Assembly: GCA_027490815.1 (NCBI GenBank) | Contig: JAIXXJ010000029.1 | Span: 1-64,000 of the forward strand | Origin: Streptomycetaceae bacterium | GTDB taxonomy: Bacteria; Actinomycetota; Actinomycetes; Nanopelagicales; Nanopelagicaceae | Reading direction: 5' to 3' | Length of the DNA stretch: 64,000 bases | Shown: positions 23,988 through 36,125 of the stretch, one piece after another | Layout of the letters: the number at the start of each line of letters is the position of its first letter | Numbering within the stretch: position 1 is the stretch's first letter | Notes under the pieces: model-generated | Seen by the model: only the letters and a program-made list of their open reading frames with translations | The model's database searches: none | What the model was told of the DNA's origin: nothing | Program-made: the position numbers and the translations under genes

Positions 23988-25247
23988 ATGGCATCTTTGG
24001 ACCGCTTCCGAATCGTTGGAGGCATGCCACTTCACGGTCAAGTAACCGTTACAGGTGCTAAAAACTCAGTTTTAAAGTTGATGGCAGCCTCTTTGTTGGC
24101 GCCCGGAAAAACCATTATTCGAAATGTGCCTGCAATTGCAGATGTCGAGATTATGGCTGAGCTTCTAACACGTTTAGGTTGCACAGTTGAAAGCAGTTTG
24201 GGAATGCTGACTATTGATGTTCCTGAGGTTCCAGATCATCGGGCAGATTACGACTTGGTTAGAAAAATGCGTGCTTCGATCAACGTGCTAGGACCCCTTG
24301 TCGCCCGAGTTGGTGAAGCAGAGGTCGCACTGCCTGGTGGAGATGCAATCGGTTCACGTGGTTTAGATTTTCATATTAAGGGATTAGAAGTTCTAGGAGC
24401 AAATGCACATATTGAACATGGATATGTCATTGCCAAAGCTCCCAAAGGATTAACTGGAGCACCCATAGATTTAGATTTCCCAAGTGTTGGTGCAACTGAA
24501 AATATTATGACTGCAGCCGTCCTTGCACATGGAGTGACCACGATTGATAACGCAGCACGCGAACCTGACATTGTGGACTTAGGTGAATTTCTAATCTCAA
24601 TGGGTGCAAAGATTCAAGGACTTGGTAGTTCTATAATTACTATTACTGGAGTTGAGAAGCTATCTCCTACCGATCACACAACTGTTGCTGATCGAATAAT
24701 TACGGGCACATGGGCATTTGCAGTGACTATGGCAGGTGGTGACATTTCTATTCTCGGTGCTAGGCCAGAACATCTAGAGCTACCTTTAGAGAAGTTGGCT
24801 TCATCTGGAGCAGTAATCACTTCAATTGAAAATGGAATACGCGTGCGTATGAATCAGCGACCACAATCAATTGACGTTGCAACATTGCCTTATCCCGGTT
24901 TTCCAACTGATTTATTACCGATGGTAATTGCACTGAATTCAATTGCAGATGGCCATTCATTAGTAACCGAAAATGTTTTTGAATCCCGATTTATGTTCGT
25001 TAATGAACTTATCAGATTAGGTGCCCAGATAAATGTTGATGGACACCATGCCTCCATTACTGGCGTTAATCAGCTCTCTGGTGCACCTGTTGAGGCTCAC
25101 GACATTCGCGCAGGTGCTGGATTAATTTTGGCTGCATTAGTTGCAGACGGTGAAACAACTGTAGATCAGGCCTTCCACGTTGATCGCGGGTATCCAAACT
25201 TTACTGAGCAATTACAAGGCTTAGGAGCCAAGGTAACTAGAGAATGA
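23988..25247 (+). CDS. murA: UDP-GlcNAc 1-carboxyvinyltransferase
   Basis: 419 aa, first committed step of peptidoglycan synthesis, adding enolpyruvate from PEP to UDP-GlcNAc. Seen: the KN motif ([10 protein letters not shown], 21-30), the active loop [14 protein letters not shown] with Asp119, and FPTDLLP near 305. The loop residue that is Cys in E. coli is Asp here, as in M. tuberculosis, so fosfomycin, which alkylates that Cys, should not inhibit it. Leaderless start (TAGACT). Its end overlaps glpX by ATGA. Confidence 0.95.
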   Translation: MASLDRFRIVGGMPLHGQVTVTGAKNSVLKLMAASLLAPGKTIIRNVPAIADVEIMAELLTRLGCTVESSLGMLTIDVPEVPDHRADYDLVRKMRASINVLGPLVARVGEAEVALPGGDAIGSRGLDFHIKGLEVLGANAHIEHGYVIAKAPKGLTGAPIDLDFPSVGATENIMTAAVLAHGVTTIDNAAREPDIVDLGEFLISMGAKIQGLGSSIITITGVEKLSPTDHTTVADRIITGTWAFAVTMAGGDISILGARPEHLELPLEKLASSGAVITSIENGIRVRMNQRPQSIDVATLPYPGFPTDLLPMVIALNSIADGHSLVTENVFESRFMFVNELIRLGAQINVDGHHASITGVNQLSGAPVEAHDIRAGAGLILAALVADGETTVDQAFHVDRGYPNFTEQLQGLGAKVTRE

Positions 25248-26173
25248 GTATTCAAAAACCTGACCGCAACCTTGCATTAGAACTAATTCGCGTAACTGAG
25301 ACAGCAGCTCTTGCAGCTAGTCCTTGGGTTGGTCGTGGTGAAAAAGATTTAGCAGATGCAGCTGCCGTAAAGGCCATGCGCGAAATGATCAACACGGTCG
25401 ACATGCGTGGGGTTGTAGTTATAGGTGAAGGGGAAAAAGATAACGCCCCAATGCTTCATAACGGCGAAGAAGTTGGCAACCAAGATGGACCTGAATGTGA
25501 TGTTGCTGTAGATCCGATTGATGGCACGTCATTGACTGCAAATGGAATGAATGGCGCAATTAGTGTGATTGCACTTGCACCAAGAGGAACAATGTTTGAT
25601 CCTGCGGGAGTTTTTTACATGGACAAAATAGTTACAGGTCCGGCAGCAGCAGCAGTTATAGACATAAAAGCCACTGTTGCCCAAAATATACAGGCAGTAG
25701 CAAAAGCAAAAGGTTTAAAAGTAAGTGAAGTTACAGTTGTAGTGTTGAATCGACCTCGACATGAAAAACTCATCGCAGAAATTCGGGCAGCCGGTGCACG
25801 CATCCGTTTGATTCAAGATGGAGATGTTGCGGCAGCAATAGAAACATCTCGTCCAGATGCTGGTGTTGATTTACTTATGGGCGTTGGTGGCACCCCGGAG
25901 GGAGTAATCACAGCTGCAGCGATGATCTGTTTGGGTGGAAGTATTCAAGGCCAACTCAATATTGACGGAAAGAATTCAGGACCGATTCTTACAACGAAAG
26001 ATCTAGTTTCATCAAATGATGTTTTTCTTGCAGCTACAGGAATTACCGATGGAGAGTTAGTTCACGGAATTAGATACACACCTTTTGGGGCAATCAGTCA
26101 GTCAATTGTTATGCGTGGAAAATCTAGAACCGTGCGCATAATTAATACTGAGCACCACTTAAATCAGAATTAG
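25244..26173 (+). CDS. glpX: Fructose-1,6-bisphosphatase class II
   Basis: 309 aa, hydrolyses fructose 1,6-bisphosphate to fructose 6-phosphate in gluconeogenesis. Class II metal sites: [11 protein letters not shown] (about 62-72), [16 protein letters not shown] (about 85-100) and [14 protein letters not shown] near 205. Same class and size as mycobacterial GlpX, the main FBPase in actinobacteria. Starts in the ATGA overlap with murA, so coupled to it. Confidence 0.94.
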   Translation: MSIQKPDRNLALELIRVTETAALAASPWVGRGEKDLADAAAVKAMREMINTVDMRGVVVIGEGEKDNAPMLHNGEEVGNQDGPECDVAVDPIDGTSLTANGMNGAISVIALAPRGTMFDPAGVFYMDKIVTGPAAAAVIDIKATVAQNIQAVAKAKGLKVSEVTVVVLNRPRHEKLIAEIRAAGARIRLIQDGDVAAAIETSRPDAGVDLLMGVGGTPEGVITAAAMICLGGSIQGQLNIDGKNSGPILTTKDLVSSNDVFLAATGITDGELVHGIRYTPFGAISQSIVMRGKSRTVRIINTEHHLNQN

Positions 26174-26183
26174 AAAAAGCCAC

Positions 26184-26206
26184 AAGAAAACTTAAGGGTT
26201 TTTCTT
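26184..26206. terminator. Possible bidirectional terminator, glpX/atpC
   Basis: AAGAAAAC (26184-26191) and GTTTTTCTT (26198-26206) can pair around a 6-nt loop with one extra T, between the convergent ends of glpX and atpC. It is short and overlaps the atpC stop codon, so this is a weak call. Confidence 0.3.
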
Positions 26207-26456
26207 AACCAACCGATTCGGTCAGAATTGAGACTCGGTTATTTGCAACCGATAAGAAGCCACCACTGACTTTAAATTCAGTGGTGCTTCCATCGCTTGC
26301 TTCAATGCTGACTTGTCCATCGACTAGCACTCCAAAAAGCGGGGTGTGATCGGTCAAAATACCGATGTCACCTTCAACTGTGCGTGCAGAGACAGATACT
26401 GCCTCACCCGACCAGACTCGCTCTGCTGGAGATACTAATTCGACTTTAAGTGTCAT
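26205..26456 (-). CDS. atpC: F1 ATP synthase epsilon subunit, short form
   Basis: 83 aa only; usual forms are about 120-140. The whole N-terminal beta-sandwich is present (LKVELVSPAERVWSGEA, GDIGILTDHTPLFGVL, GGFLSVANNRVSIL), but the C-terminal two-helix domain that can brake rotation and bind ATP is missing. The stop is clean and the frame is otherwise normal, so this looks like real loss. Last gene of the atp operon, 7 bp after atpD. Confidence 0.9.
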   Translation of the reverse strand: MTLKVELVSPAERVWSGEAVSVSARTVEGDIGILTDHTPLFGVLVDGQVSIEASDGSTTEFKVSGGFLSVANNRVSILTESVG

Positions 26457-26463
26457 TGTTAAA

Positions 26464-28805
<2,342 letters not shown>

Positions 28806-28808
28806 GAG

Positions 28809-30449
28809 TTACTTCTTCACCGCCGGTGCTACGTACTTAGTAACTTGCTCTGCTTCAACGCCATCTAGAGCCTCTGCAGGTGCATCATTTACTATTGCAG
28901 CAGCTGATGGCTTAAAGAGTTTCTTGAATGCGGCAACTGCTTCATCCATCTTTGCAATTGTGTCATCTTCCAAAACCTTAGTTTCAGAAATAACTGTAAA
29001 GATCTCTTTGCGCTCTCGTCCAATGAAATCAAGTAGTTCAAGTTCGAAGCGACGAATGTCTGCAACTGCAACATCATCTAGACGACCTGAAGTACCGGCC
29101 CAGATTGAAACGATCTGACGCTCAAGTGAGTACGGTGAGTACTGACCTTGCTTGAGAAGTTCAACCATTCGTGCACCGCGCTCTAGCTGTGCCTTTGATG
29201 CAGCATCTAGATCTGAACCAAACGCTGCGAAAGCTTCAAGTTCACGGAACTGTGCAAGGTCTAGACGCAAACGTCCGGCAATCTTTTTCATCGCCTTAGT
29301 CTGAGCAGATCCACCTACACGCGATACAGATACACCCACGTTAATCGCTGGGCGAACGCCTGCGTTAAACAAATCTGTTTCAAGGAAGCACTGACCATCT
29401 GTAATAGAAATTACGTTAGTTGGAATAAATGCAGAAACGTCATTTCCCTTAGTTTCAATGATTGGCAATCCGGTCATTGATCCGCCACCTAATTCATCAG
29501 AGAGCTTTGCACAACGCTCTAATAAACGTGAGTGTAAGTAGAAAACATCTCCTGGATACGCTTCGCGACCTGGTGGACGACGAAGTAGAAGTGAGACTGA
29601 ACGATAAGCCTCGGCCTGCTTTGATAAATCATCAAAAACGATTAGTACGTGCTCGCCGTTATACATCCAGTGCTGGCCAATTGCAGAACCAGTGTAAGGA
29701 GCTAAGTACTTGAAACCTGCTGGATCTGATGCAGGAGAGGCAACAATAGTTGTGTACTCCATTGCACCGGCTTCTTCGAGTGCGCCCTTAACAGCTGCAA
29801 TCGTTGAACCCTTTTGACCAATAGCAACATAGATACATTTAACTTGCTTCTTCTTGTCGCCAGTTTTCCAGTTTTCTTTCTGGTTAATAATTGTGTCAAC
29901 TGCAATTGCAGTCTTTCCAGTTTGGCGGTCACCAATAATCAACTGACGCTGCCCACGACCAATAGCAGTCAATGCATCGATCGCCTTAATTCCTGTAGCA
30001 AGTGGCTCTTTAACTGGCTGGCGCTGAACTACAGAGGGAGCCTGAAGTTCTAATGCGCGACGAGCATCAGCTTTGATTTCGCCCTTACCGTCAATTGGAT
30101 TTCCGAGTGCATCAACAACACGACCCAAGAAACCATCTCCAACTGGAACAGAGAGAATTTCGCCAGTTCCACGAACAGATGTTCCTTCACCAATTCCTTC
30201 GGTTCCACCCAAGATAACAACACCGATTTCACGGACGTCAAGGTTAAGTGCAAGACCTAATGTTCCGTTTTCAAAACGAAGCAACTCGTTTGCCATCGTT
30301 GATGGCAACCCTTCTACGCGAGCGATTCCATCACCTGCTTGGCTAACGGTTCCTACTTCGTCGCGAGCTGCAACGCCCGGATCGTATGACTTAACGAAGT
30401 TCGCTAAGGCACCCTGAATCTCTTCAGGATTGATCTTTAGGTCTGCCAT
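28809..30449 (-). CDS. atpA: F1 ATP synthase alpha subunit
   Basis: 546 aa, non-catalytic nucleotide-binding subunit. P-loop [13 protein letters not shown], and [16 protein letters not shown] typical of alpha. The C-terminal tail is about 30 residues longer than in E. coli, as in other actinobacteria, where such an extension has been linked to suppression of ATP hydrolysis. Strong Shine-Dalgarno AAAGGGAG. Confidence 0.98.
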   Translation of the reverse strand: MADLKINPEEIQGALANFVKSYDPGVAARDEVGTVSQAGDGIARVEGLPSTMANELLRFENGTLGLALNLDVREIGVVILGGTEGIGEGTSVRGTGEILSVPVGDGFLGRVVDALGNPIDGKGEIKADARRALELQAPSVVQRQPVKEPLATGIKAIDALTAIGRGQRQLIIGDRQTGKTAIAVDTIINQKENWKTGDKKKQVKCIYVAIGQKGSTIAAVKGALEEAGAMEYTTIVASPASDPAGFKYLAPYTGSAIGQHWMYNGEHVLIVFDDLSKQAEAYRSVSLLLRRPPGREAYPGDVFYLHSRLLERCAKLSDELGGGSMTGLPIIETKGNDVSAFIPTNVISITDGQCFLETDLFNAGVRPAINVGVSVSRVGGSAQTKAMKKIAGRLRLDLAQFRELEAFAAFGSDLDAASKAQLERGARMVELLKQGQYSPYSLERQIVSIWAGTSGRLDDVAVADIRRFELELLDFIGRERKEIFTVISETKVLEDDTIAKMDEAVAAFKKLFKPSAAAIVNDAPAEALDGVEAEQVTKYVAPAVKK

Positions 30450-30461
30450 CTTTTTCTCCCT

Positions 30462-31289
30462 TTATTTGCTTCCGGCTAAAGCGCGTGCGGCCCCAGCCAA
30501 ACGATTAGAAATTGATCCATCAACGATTTCATCTGCGAACTTCACTGAAACTCCACCAATTACGTGCGGATCGATTTCAATATTGATTCGTACCGGTTGT
30601 CCAACTTTGCTTGTTAAGGCCGTTACTAGACGAGTTTGCTGATCTTGGTTAATTGGTGCAGCGACCTTAACCAGAGCGATAACTCGATTTCTGCGTGCTG
30701 CTAACGCCCATTGATAGTCAGCAAAAGTAGCCTCGATGCTGCGTCCACGCCAAGAGTTGACCATTTGAGTGAGTAGTTTTGAAGTAGAAGTTGATGCATT
30801 CTTTGAAATTTCTTGTGCAAGTTTTGATTTTGCTTGAACTGCATCTGACTTAAAGGCCTTGCGAAGTTCTGAAGAGTTTGTAATGGCATTAAAAACCACG
30901 AAAATCTCTTCTTCAACTCGATCTAGTTCACCAGAGATATTGGCTGCTGATGCCTCCGCTTCAATTGCCAATTGCTCAATAACTTGTACTAGATCCTTAG
31001 CCCCAGACCAACGTAGCGCTGAAATCTCGGTTAACAAACCAAGAGCAGGCGCTCCCACCTTTGAAGCTAAAAGATCTTTCACAAATACGCTCTTTGACTG
31101 TGCATCACGTGATGGATCAGTCAGGGCGCGGCGAACTGAGATGTTAGAACCCAAAACATCTGTAATAAAGAAAAGTTCAGAGCTCAAAGTTGATGCAGTT
31201 TTTGCATCAACACCTTTTACTGCAGCATCAAGTGCTATGCGTGCAGCAACGAGTGAGGCCCTACTGCTGCCCCCAAGATGAGCTCTCAT
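30462..31289 (-). CDS. atpH: F1 ATP synthase delta subunit
   Basis: 275 aa, the stalk piece joining F1 to the b subunits. The actinobacterial form is about 100 residues longer than in E. coli, and this matches it. The C-terminal signature PVRINIEIDPHVIGGVSVKF is clear, and the body is helical. GGAAGG precedes the ATG. Between atpF and atpA in the usual order. Confidence 0.93.
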   Translation of the reverse strand: MRAHLGGSSRASLVAARIALDAAVKGVDAKTASTLSSELFFITDVLGSNISVRRALTDPSRDAQSKSVFVKDLLASKVGAPALGLLTEISALRWSGAKDLVQVIEQLAIEAEASAANISGELDRVEEEIFVVFNAITNSSELRKAFKSDAVQAKSKLAQEISKNASTSTSKLLTQMVNSWRGRSIEATFADYQWALAARRNRVIALVKVAAPINQDQQTRLVTALTSKVGQPVRINIEIDPHVIGGVSVKFADEIVDGSISNRLAGAARALAGSK

Positions 31290-31302
31290 CTTCTTTTCCT
31301 TC

Positions 31303-31833
31303 CTACTTTGACTTCTCTAGATCTTCAAGGAAGCGATCAACGATACGTGACTGACGCGCTTGATCATCAAGTGCTTCTCCCACAATCTTTGATGCCAACT
31401 CAACAGCTAGAGCACCCACTTCATTGCGAAGTGAAGTAACTGCTTGCTGACGCTCTGCTTCAATCGATGCATGAGCGGCGGCAGTAATTCTTGCTGCCTC
31501 TTCTTGTGCCTTTGCGCGAAGCTCTTCAACTATTGCAGCGCCTTGAACTCGAGCATCTTCACGAAGTGCTTGAGACTCAGACTGTGCCTTTGAAAGTTGT
31601 TCCTTGTACTGAACTAGCGCGTCGGCAGCTTCTGCCTGTGCTTTTTCAGCGCGCTCAATGCCGCCCTGAATCGCTTCAGTACGAGCCTTAAACGCTTTTT
31701 CGAACATAGGAACTACTTTTTTCAGCATTACAAAGTAAAGAAGACCGAAGGCAATGAAGCCGACGACTATTTCTGCTGAATGTGGCAAAAGTGGATTGGG
31801 TGCTCCGCCTGCCGCAATCAAAATGTGTGACAT
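31303..31833 (-). CDS. atpF: F0 ATP synthase b subunit
   Basis: 176 aa. One membrane helix (about 22-42, IVVGFIAFGLLYFVMLKKVV as EIVVGF...), then a long charged Ala/Glu/Gln-rich helix that dimerises as the outer stalk, ending SRIVDRFLEDLEKSK. Shine-Dalgarno AGAGGAA. Length and position are standard. Confidence 0.95.
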   Translation of the reverse strand: MSHILIAAGGAPNPLLPHSAEIVVGFIAFGLLYFVMLKKVVPMFEKAFKARTEAIQGGIERAEKAQAEAADALVQYKEQLSKAQSESQALREDARVQGAAIVEELRAKAQEEAARITAAAHASIEAERQQAVTSLRNEVGALAVELASKIVGEALDDQARQSRIVDRFLEDLEKSK

Positions 31834-31865
31834 CTGAATTCCTCTAGTTAGTTATCGATTAGTGA

Positions 31866-32069
31866 TTAGAGAACGAATGCGAGTACGAGACCGAAGAGAG
31901 CTAGAGCTTCTGCCATAGCAAATCCAAGGAATGCGATTGGCTGTAGAACGCTACGTGCCTCTGGTTGGCGAGCTACACCGTTGATGTAAGCCGCGAAGAT
32001 CATTCCCACTGCAAGTCCAGGTCCAATTGCTGCAAGACCGTAACCGACGAGGTTGAGTGTGCCTGTCAT
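31866..32069 (-). CDS. atpE: F0 ATP synthase c subunit
   Basis: 67-aa hairpin of two membrane helices, with the loop NGVARQPEA and the ion-carrying carboxylate Glu54 in [11 protein letters not shown]. The residues beside the Glu are Ala and Leu, without the extra polar ligands of Na+ types, so protons are the likely ion. Slightly shorter than the usual 70-80 residues. Good Shine-Dalgarno (GGAAAGG). Confidence 0.96.
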   Translation of the reverse strand: MTGTLNLVGYGLAAIGPGLAVGMIFAAYINGVARQPEARSVLQPIAFLGFAMAEALALFGLVLAFVL

Positions 32070-32129
32070 TTTTCTTACCTTTCCGTTGGTATTTCTGTTT
32101 GGTGGTTGTAGTGCTATTTCCTTGCTGAG

Positions 32130-32918
32130 TTAGTGCTCATCGGCTAAAGCACCACCGATGTAAAGCGCAGTCAGCAAGGTAAAGATGTACGCCTGCAGAC
32201 ATTGAACTAAAAATTCGAAGAAAGTAATGGCAATTCCAAATGCAAATGCAAATGGACTCACCAACTTCAACCCAATTGCACCCTGAAGAAGGTGTTCTCC
32301 ACCCAGAATAAAAATCATGAGCAAAAGGTGGCCGGCAAACATATTTGCAAAAAGACGAAGTGAGATCGTGAGGGGACGAACAATTAAGTAGGTCGCAATT
32401 TCAATCGGAGTTAACAAGATGTAAACAGGCTTAGGAACACCTGGCATGAAGAGAATGTCTTTGATGTACTTAAAGATTCCATGGTGACGAATTCCTACAT
32501 AGTGGAAAACTCCAAAAGTAATGATTCCAAGTACATAGGCAAAACTGATTCGTGACATGGTCGGGAATTGAATGAGAGGAACAATTCCGAAAATATTATT
32601 GGTCAAGATGAATACAAAGAGAGTAAATAGGTAAGGGACAAAGCGCATGAACTCATGTCCAATGATGTCTTTACCTAAATCATTGCGAACGTAGGCATAA
32701 ACCGATTCACCAGCAAATTGAAGCTTTGAAGGAACAATTGATGCCTTACGAGATGCTGCTATGAAGAAAATAGAAATGATTATGACTGAAAAAATAACTA
32801 GAAAAATTGGTTTTGTTGTGAATTCGTTGTCTCCAAAAATGGGAGGTAGAACGAAATCTTTACTACTTGGGGGAATAAACTCGTCGCCTTCTGCACGAAA
32901 GCTAAACATCGAGCGCAC
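32130..32918 (-). CDS. atpB: F0 ATP synthase a subunit
   Basis: 262 aa with five to six membrane helices. The essential Arg lies in TISLRLFANMFAGHLLLM, and the C-terminal helix has CLQAYIFTLLTALYIGGAL. It forms the half-channels for protons. Start is GTG at 32918 with GAGGAG upstream. The 131 bp before it (to 33049) hold no gene; a TAGGGT box near 32990 (minus strand) may be an internal promoter. Confidence 0.95.
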   Translation of the reverse strand: MRSMFSFRAEGDEFIPPSSKDFVLPPIFGDNEFTTKPIFLVIFSVIIISIFFIAASRKASIVPSKLQFAGESVYAYVRNDLGKDIIGHEFMRFVPYLFTLFVFILTNNIFGIVPLIQFPTMSRISFAYVLGIITFGVFHYVGIRHHGIFKYIKDILFMPGVPKPVYILLTPIEIATYLIVRPLTISLRLFANMFAGHLLLMIFILGGEHLLQGAIGLKLVSPFAFAFGIAITFFEFLVQCLQAYIFTLLTALYIGGALADEH

Positions 32919-33049
32919 GAAGACTCCTCAAGAATTATCGAAGGATTAAGGCTGGGATGAAGGGATGGGGATAATCTCTTCGGGTCGTACCCTATTGTTT
33001 AAAACGGCGTTGTGAGAAATCCAAAACCTGTGAATAAAGGTCAAATTGG

Positions 33050-33241
33050 TCACCCTTCGCGCCCAAAGCGCAGCCAGACTAGATAGAGCGCGGCGCCCAT
33101 ACCAAGAAGAAGGCCGATTGGTAAGAAATAGCCAGTGACCAGCCATTTATCGAGAGCCCAGCCAATCCCGCCCCAAAACAATGGTCCAGAGATTAGGTAT
33201 CCAAGAATTGTCCAAGCGGCACCTTCGTTGATACGGCTCAT
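33050..33241 (-). CDS. AtpZ-like small membrane protein
   Basis: 63 aa with two membrane helices (GYLISGPLFWGGIGWALDKW and LPIGLLLGMGAALYLVWL). The first has the GxGxxxD pattern of the AtpZ/ATPase_gene1 family, which in other bacteria sits before atpB and forms a cation channel or helps assembly with AtpI. Starts in a 4-nt overlap with the atpI-like gene. Confidence 0.75.
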   Translation of the reverse strand: MSRINEGAAWTILGYLISGPLFWGGIGWALDKWLVTGYFLPIGLLLGMGAALYLVWLRFGREG

Positions 33242-33720
33242 TGTTCTCCCCCTGCATGATTACTTGCTTGATTACTTGATTGATTACTTGAATCGTTGCC
33301 GGAGTTGGAGCTACCGGGTAGGGGTAAATGTATGCGCAACTTCGTATAACTGGCAATCTCGCCCCCAAGCCAGCTGAGCGTGAGAAGGATCGCCGTTACT
33401 CCAAAACTGGTTCGATTGATGCTTTCTCGATCTGTGTAGGTTGTTAGAAGCCACAAAAAAACACCGACAAACAAAAGCTTTGTTGTATATGAAAAAAGAG
33501 CTAAACCCATTGTAGAAATCGGATCCAGATTTCTAGAAATGCGTGAGACAAAGATAGTTACGGCAAAGAAAATTACTACGATGAACTGAGCAAGTAACGC
33601 TCCTAAAAAACCAGACATACCAGAAACAATTGCAGAAAGACCCATGGCTAATGCGCCGGTTATCGCAGTGGGAATTACCGCTCCGCGAAGTAAAGAGAGC
33701 TCGACATTTTCATTTGTCAC
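33238..33720 (-). CDS. atpI: AtpI-like membrane protein with Ser/Asn/Gln tail
   Basis: 160 aa, four membrane helices over residues 10-125, in the place of mycobacterial atpI (Rv1303). AtpI helps assemble the c-ring. The tail (about 137-160) is low-complexity, with tetrapeptide SNQ-type repeats encoded by a 12-bp tandem repeat (33258-33290). GTG start overlaps the wecA stop (GTGA). Sequence similarity of this family is weak, so the call rests partly on position. Confidence 0.7.
   Translation of the reverse strand: MTNENVELSLLRGAVIPTAITGALAMGLSAIVSGMSGFLGALLAQFIVVIFFAVTIFVSRISRNLDPISTMGLALFSYTTKLLFVGVFLWLLTTYTDRESINRTSFGVTAILLTLSWLGGEIASYTKLRIHLPLPGSSNSGNDSSNQSSNQASNHAGGEQ
33258..33290. repeat. 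12-bp tandem repeat within atpI
   Basis: GATTACTTG recurs at 33258, 33270 and 33282 with exact 12-bp spacing (units end CTT, ATT, AAT). It encodes the Ser-Asn-Gln-rich tail of the AtpI-like protein in frame, so unit gain or loss would not break the gene. Confidence 0.7.
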
Positions 33721-34805
33721 TTAACTACCGCCGGATTTTTCTTACCAGATTTCATAACAAAAACACTTGTGCCAACAAAAATAATGACTGTTATTAACGC
33801 TACCCACCAAGGCGCAAAAGCTAGGACGGTGACTGGAAATGCAATTGTTGCAGTCCATAAATAAAGGATCAATGCTGTTTTGTTGGTTGAATTACCAGCA
33901 CTGAGCAGTCGATGATGTAGGTGCTCATTATCTGGAGCAAACGGTGACCTGCCTGCTCTAACTCTTCGGCCCACTGCAAGAAGTAAATCAAGAAATGGAA
34001 TTGCAAGAACTGCAAATGGCAGTAGCAAGGGTAGGAGAGTTGGACCCAGTGATTCGGCAGAAATCGCATTGGGATCAACTTGACCAGTTAATGTGATTGC
34101 AGCGGCTGAAAGCAAAAGTCCCAAAAACATAGAACCACTATCGCCCATAAAGATTTTGGCTGGATTTAAGTTATGAGGTAAAAATCCTAAGCAGATTCCC
34201 ACAAGTACTGCTGTTGTTAGTGATGGAACACCTGCGCGACTAAAGCCATAATCGACAGCTAATAGATATGCAAAAGCAAAGAAGGCTATGCCAGAGATTG
34301 CAACAATCCCTGCAGCCAAGCCATCCATTCCATCAATAAAGTTAACTGCATTAATTACCACCAATACGATTAAAACTGTCAGAAGTTGGCCAATGCTGGG
34401 AGGAAGTGAGACAACTCCATTAATTGGAAGCCACAAAATCTGGATTCCATAGACCAGTAAAATTCCTGCAACAAATACTTGACCTGCAAGTTTTGTCAAG
34501 GCATCCAGTTGAAAACGATCATCGGCCATGCCAAGTAGAACAATGGCTGTTGAGGCAAGAAAGATTCCCCATGCTTCTTGGCCAAAGGATTTTCCAACAA
34601 GTGGAAGATGGTTAACAATTAAAAATGTCAAGGACATAGCAATCCACATCGCTACTCCACCCCATCGGGCAGTTGGCACGCTATGTATATCTCGATCTCG
34701 AATTGTTGCTATTGCACCAAAGCGAAGAGCTTGTTTTCTAACAAAAGGTGTAACCAAGTAACAGAGCGCAGCTGAAATCAGAAGCGTAATTAAGTACTCG
34801 CGCAT
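33717..34805 (-). CDS. wecA: Undecaprenyl-phosphate GlcNAc-1-phosphate transferase
   Basis: 362 aa, about 11 membrane helices, MraY/WecA family. It links GlcNAc-1-phosphate to a polyprenyl carrier to start cell-wall or arabinogalactan linker assembly. Signature Asp-rich loops: GMADDRFQLDALTK, NAVNFIDGMDGLAAG, FMGDSGSMFLG, and the His-rich APDNEHLHHRLL near 295. Corresponds to mycobacterial Rv1302, also before atpI. 9 bp after glyA. Confidence 0.9.
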   Translation of the reverse strand: MREYLITLLISAALCYLVTPFVRKQALRFGAIATIRDRDIHSVPTARWGGVAMWIAMSLTFLIVNHLPLVGKSFGQEAWGIFLASTAIVLLGMADDRFQLDALTKLAGQVFVAGILLVYGIQILWLPINGVVSLPPSIGQLLTVLIVLVVINAVNFIDGMDGLAAGIVAISGIAFFAFAYLLAVDYGFSRAGVPSLTTAVLVGICLGFLPHNLNPAKIFMGDSGSMFLGLLLSAAAITLTGQVDPNAISAESLGPTLLPLLLPFAVLAIPFLDLLLAVGRRVRAGRSPFAPDNEHLHHRLLSAGNSTNKTALILYLWTATIAFPVTVLAFAPWWVALITVIIFVGTSVFVMKSGKKNPAVVK

Positions 34806-34814
34806 TAAATTACT

Positions 34815-36077
34815 TTATGCCTGGTAGATAGGAAAACGAGCAGTTAATGCATGGACTTCTGTTTTGATCCCAGCATGAGTCTTTGGATCATCGGTTTTGA
34901 TTGCACGGGAAATCAGAGATGCAATTTGTTTCATCTCCTCAATGCCCATTCCTTGGGTAGTTGTGGCAGGTGAACCAACACGAATACCACTTGTAATGCC
35001 TGGCTTTTCTGGATCGTATGGAATCGAATTTTTATTCATAACAATTCCAGCGGCGCCGCATCGTTCATCTGCAACTTTTCCATTAACCCCAGTACTTCGG
35101 ATATCCATCAGCGCTAAGTGAGTTTGTGTTCCTCCGGATACTGCGCGCATTCCTTCACCTTCAAGGGCTGCTGCTAAAGCTTGTGCATTAATAATTACAT
35201 CCTTTGCATACTTTTGATATGCAGGTGATGCGCACTCGGCTAATGCAACTGCTTTGCCGGCAACTGCAGACATGATTGGTCCGCCTTGCATGCCTGGAAA
35301 TACTGCTTTATCAACTGCTGCTGCGTGCTTTTCTTTTGCCAAAATCATGCCTCCGCGAGGACCACGCAAAACTTTATGAGTTGTGAAAGTTACGACATCG
35401 GCATATGGAACTGGTGATGGAATTGCTTTACCGGCAACAAGTCCAATGAAGTGCGCAGCATCCACCCACATTATGGCTCCTACTTCATCACAGATTTCGC
35501 GGACTTTTGCGAAATCAACAAGTGATGGGTAGGCAGTTGCTCCCGAACAGATCATCTTTGGTTTTGTTTTTATTGCTTGATCTCTGAGTTCGTCGTAGTC
35601 AATTAATTCATTATCTTTTCGCACGCCATAGGATTCAACGTTAAACCATTTGCCTGAAAAGTTAACTGGTGAACCGTGAGTCAAGTGGCCACCATGTGCA
35701 AGATCCATTGCTAAAACTGTGTCACCTGGCTTTGTAAATGCTTGATAGATAGCAACGTTTGCTGATGCACCTGAGTGAGGCTGAACATTTGCATGTTCGG
35801 CACCGAACAGTGACTTAGCGCGATCAATTGCAAGATATTCGGCCTTATCTACTTCTTCGCATCCACCGTAATAACGTTTGCCTGGATAACCTTCGGCGTA
35901 TTTATTCGACAATGTTGATCCCATTGTGGCTAACACTGCTCGGGAGGTGAAATTCTCTGATGCGATCAATTGAAGATTTGTTTGTTGACGCTTAAGTTCA
36001 GAGAGAAGGACGGCAGCGATTTCAGGGTCTTGTGATGTTAAAAGATTAAAATCAGGGCCGTAGAAGTTTTCAGACAT
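34815..36077 (-). CDS. glyA: Serine hydroxymethyltransferase
   Basis: 420 aa PLP enzyme interconverting serine and glycine with tetrahydrofolate. Seen: YAEGYPGKRYYGGCE, HSGASANVA, WVDAAHFIGLVAGK, and the PLP-lysine motif VVTFTTHKVLRGPRGG. I start it at the ATG at 36077 because TAGGGT lies exactly 6 nt before it; a TTG two codons earlier is less likely. It heads the minus-strand run glyA-wecA-atpI, so it may lead the ATP synthase operon. Mycobacteria have glyA elsewhere: this is the one insertion in an otherwise conserved order. Confidence 0.96.
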   Translation of the reverse strand: MSENFYGPDFNLLTSQDPEIAAVLLSELKRQQTNLQLIASENFTSRAVLATMGSTLSNKYAEGYPGKRYYGGCEEVDKAEYLAIDRAKSLFGAEHANVQPHSGASANVAIYQAFTKPGDTVLAMDLAHGGHLTHGSPVNFSGKWFNVESYGVRKDNELIDYDELRDQAIKTKPKMICSGATAYPSLVDFAKVREICDEVGAIMWVDAAHFIGLVAGKAIPSPVPYADVVTFTTHKVLRGPRGGMILAKEKHAAAVDKAVFPGMQGGPIMSAVAGKAVALAECASPAYQKYAKDVIINAQALAAALEGEGMRAVSGGTQTHLALMDIRSTGVNGKVADERCGAAGIVMNKNSIPYDPEKPGITSGIRVGSPATTTQGMGIEEMKQIASLISRAIKTDDPKTHAGIKTEVHALTARFPIYQA

Positions 36078-36125
36078 GGACAAACCCTACAACGCTGAGC
36101 CCAACCACGCCTGTTGCCACAAGTT

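Noticed and set aside
32946-33146. Minus-strand open frame between atpB and the AtpZ-like gene
   Set aside because: It overlaps the better-supported AtpZ-like gene in another frame and has no start signal or domain.
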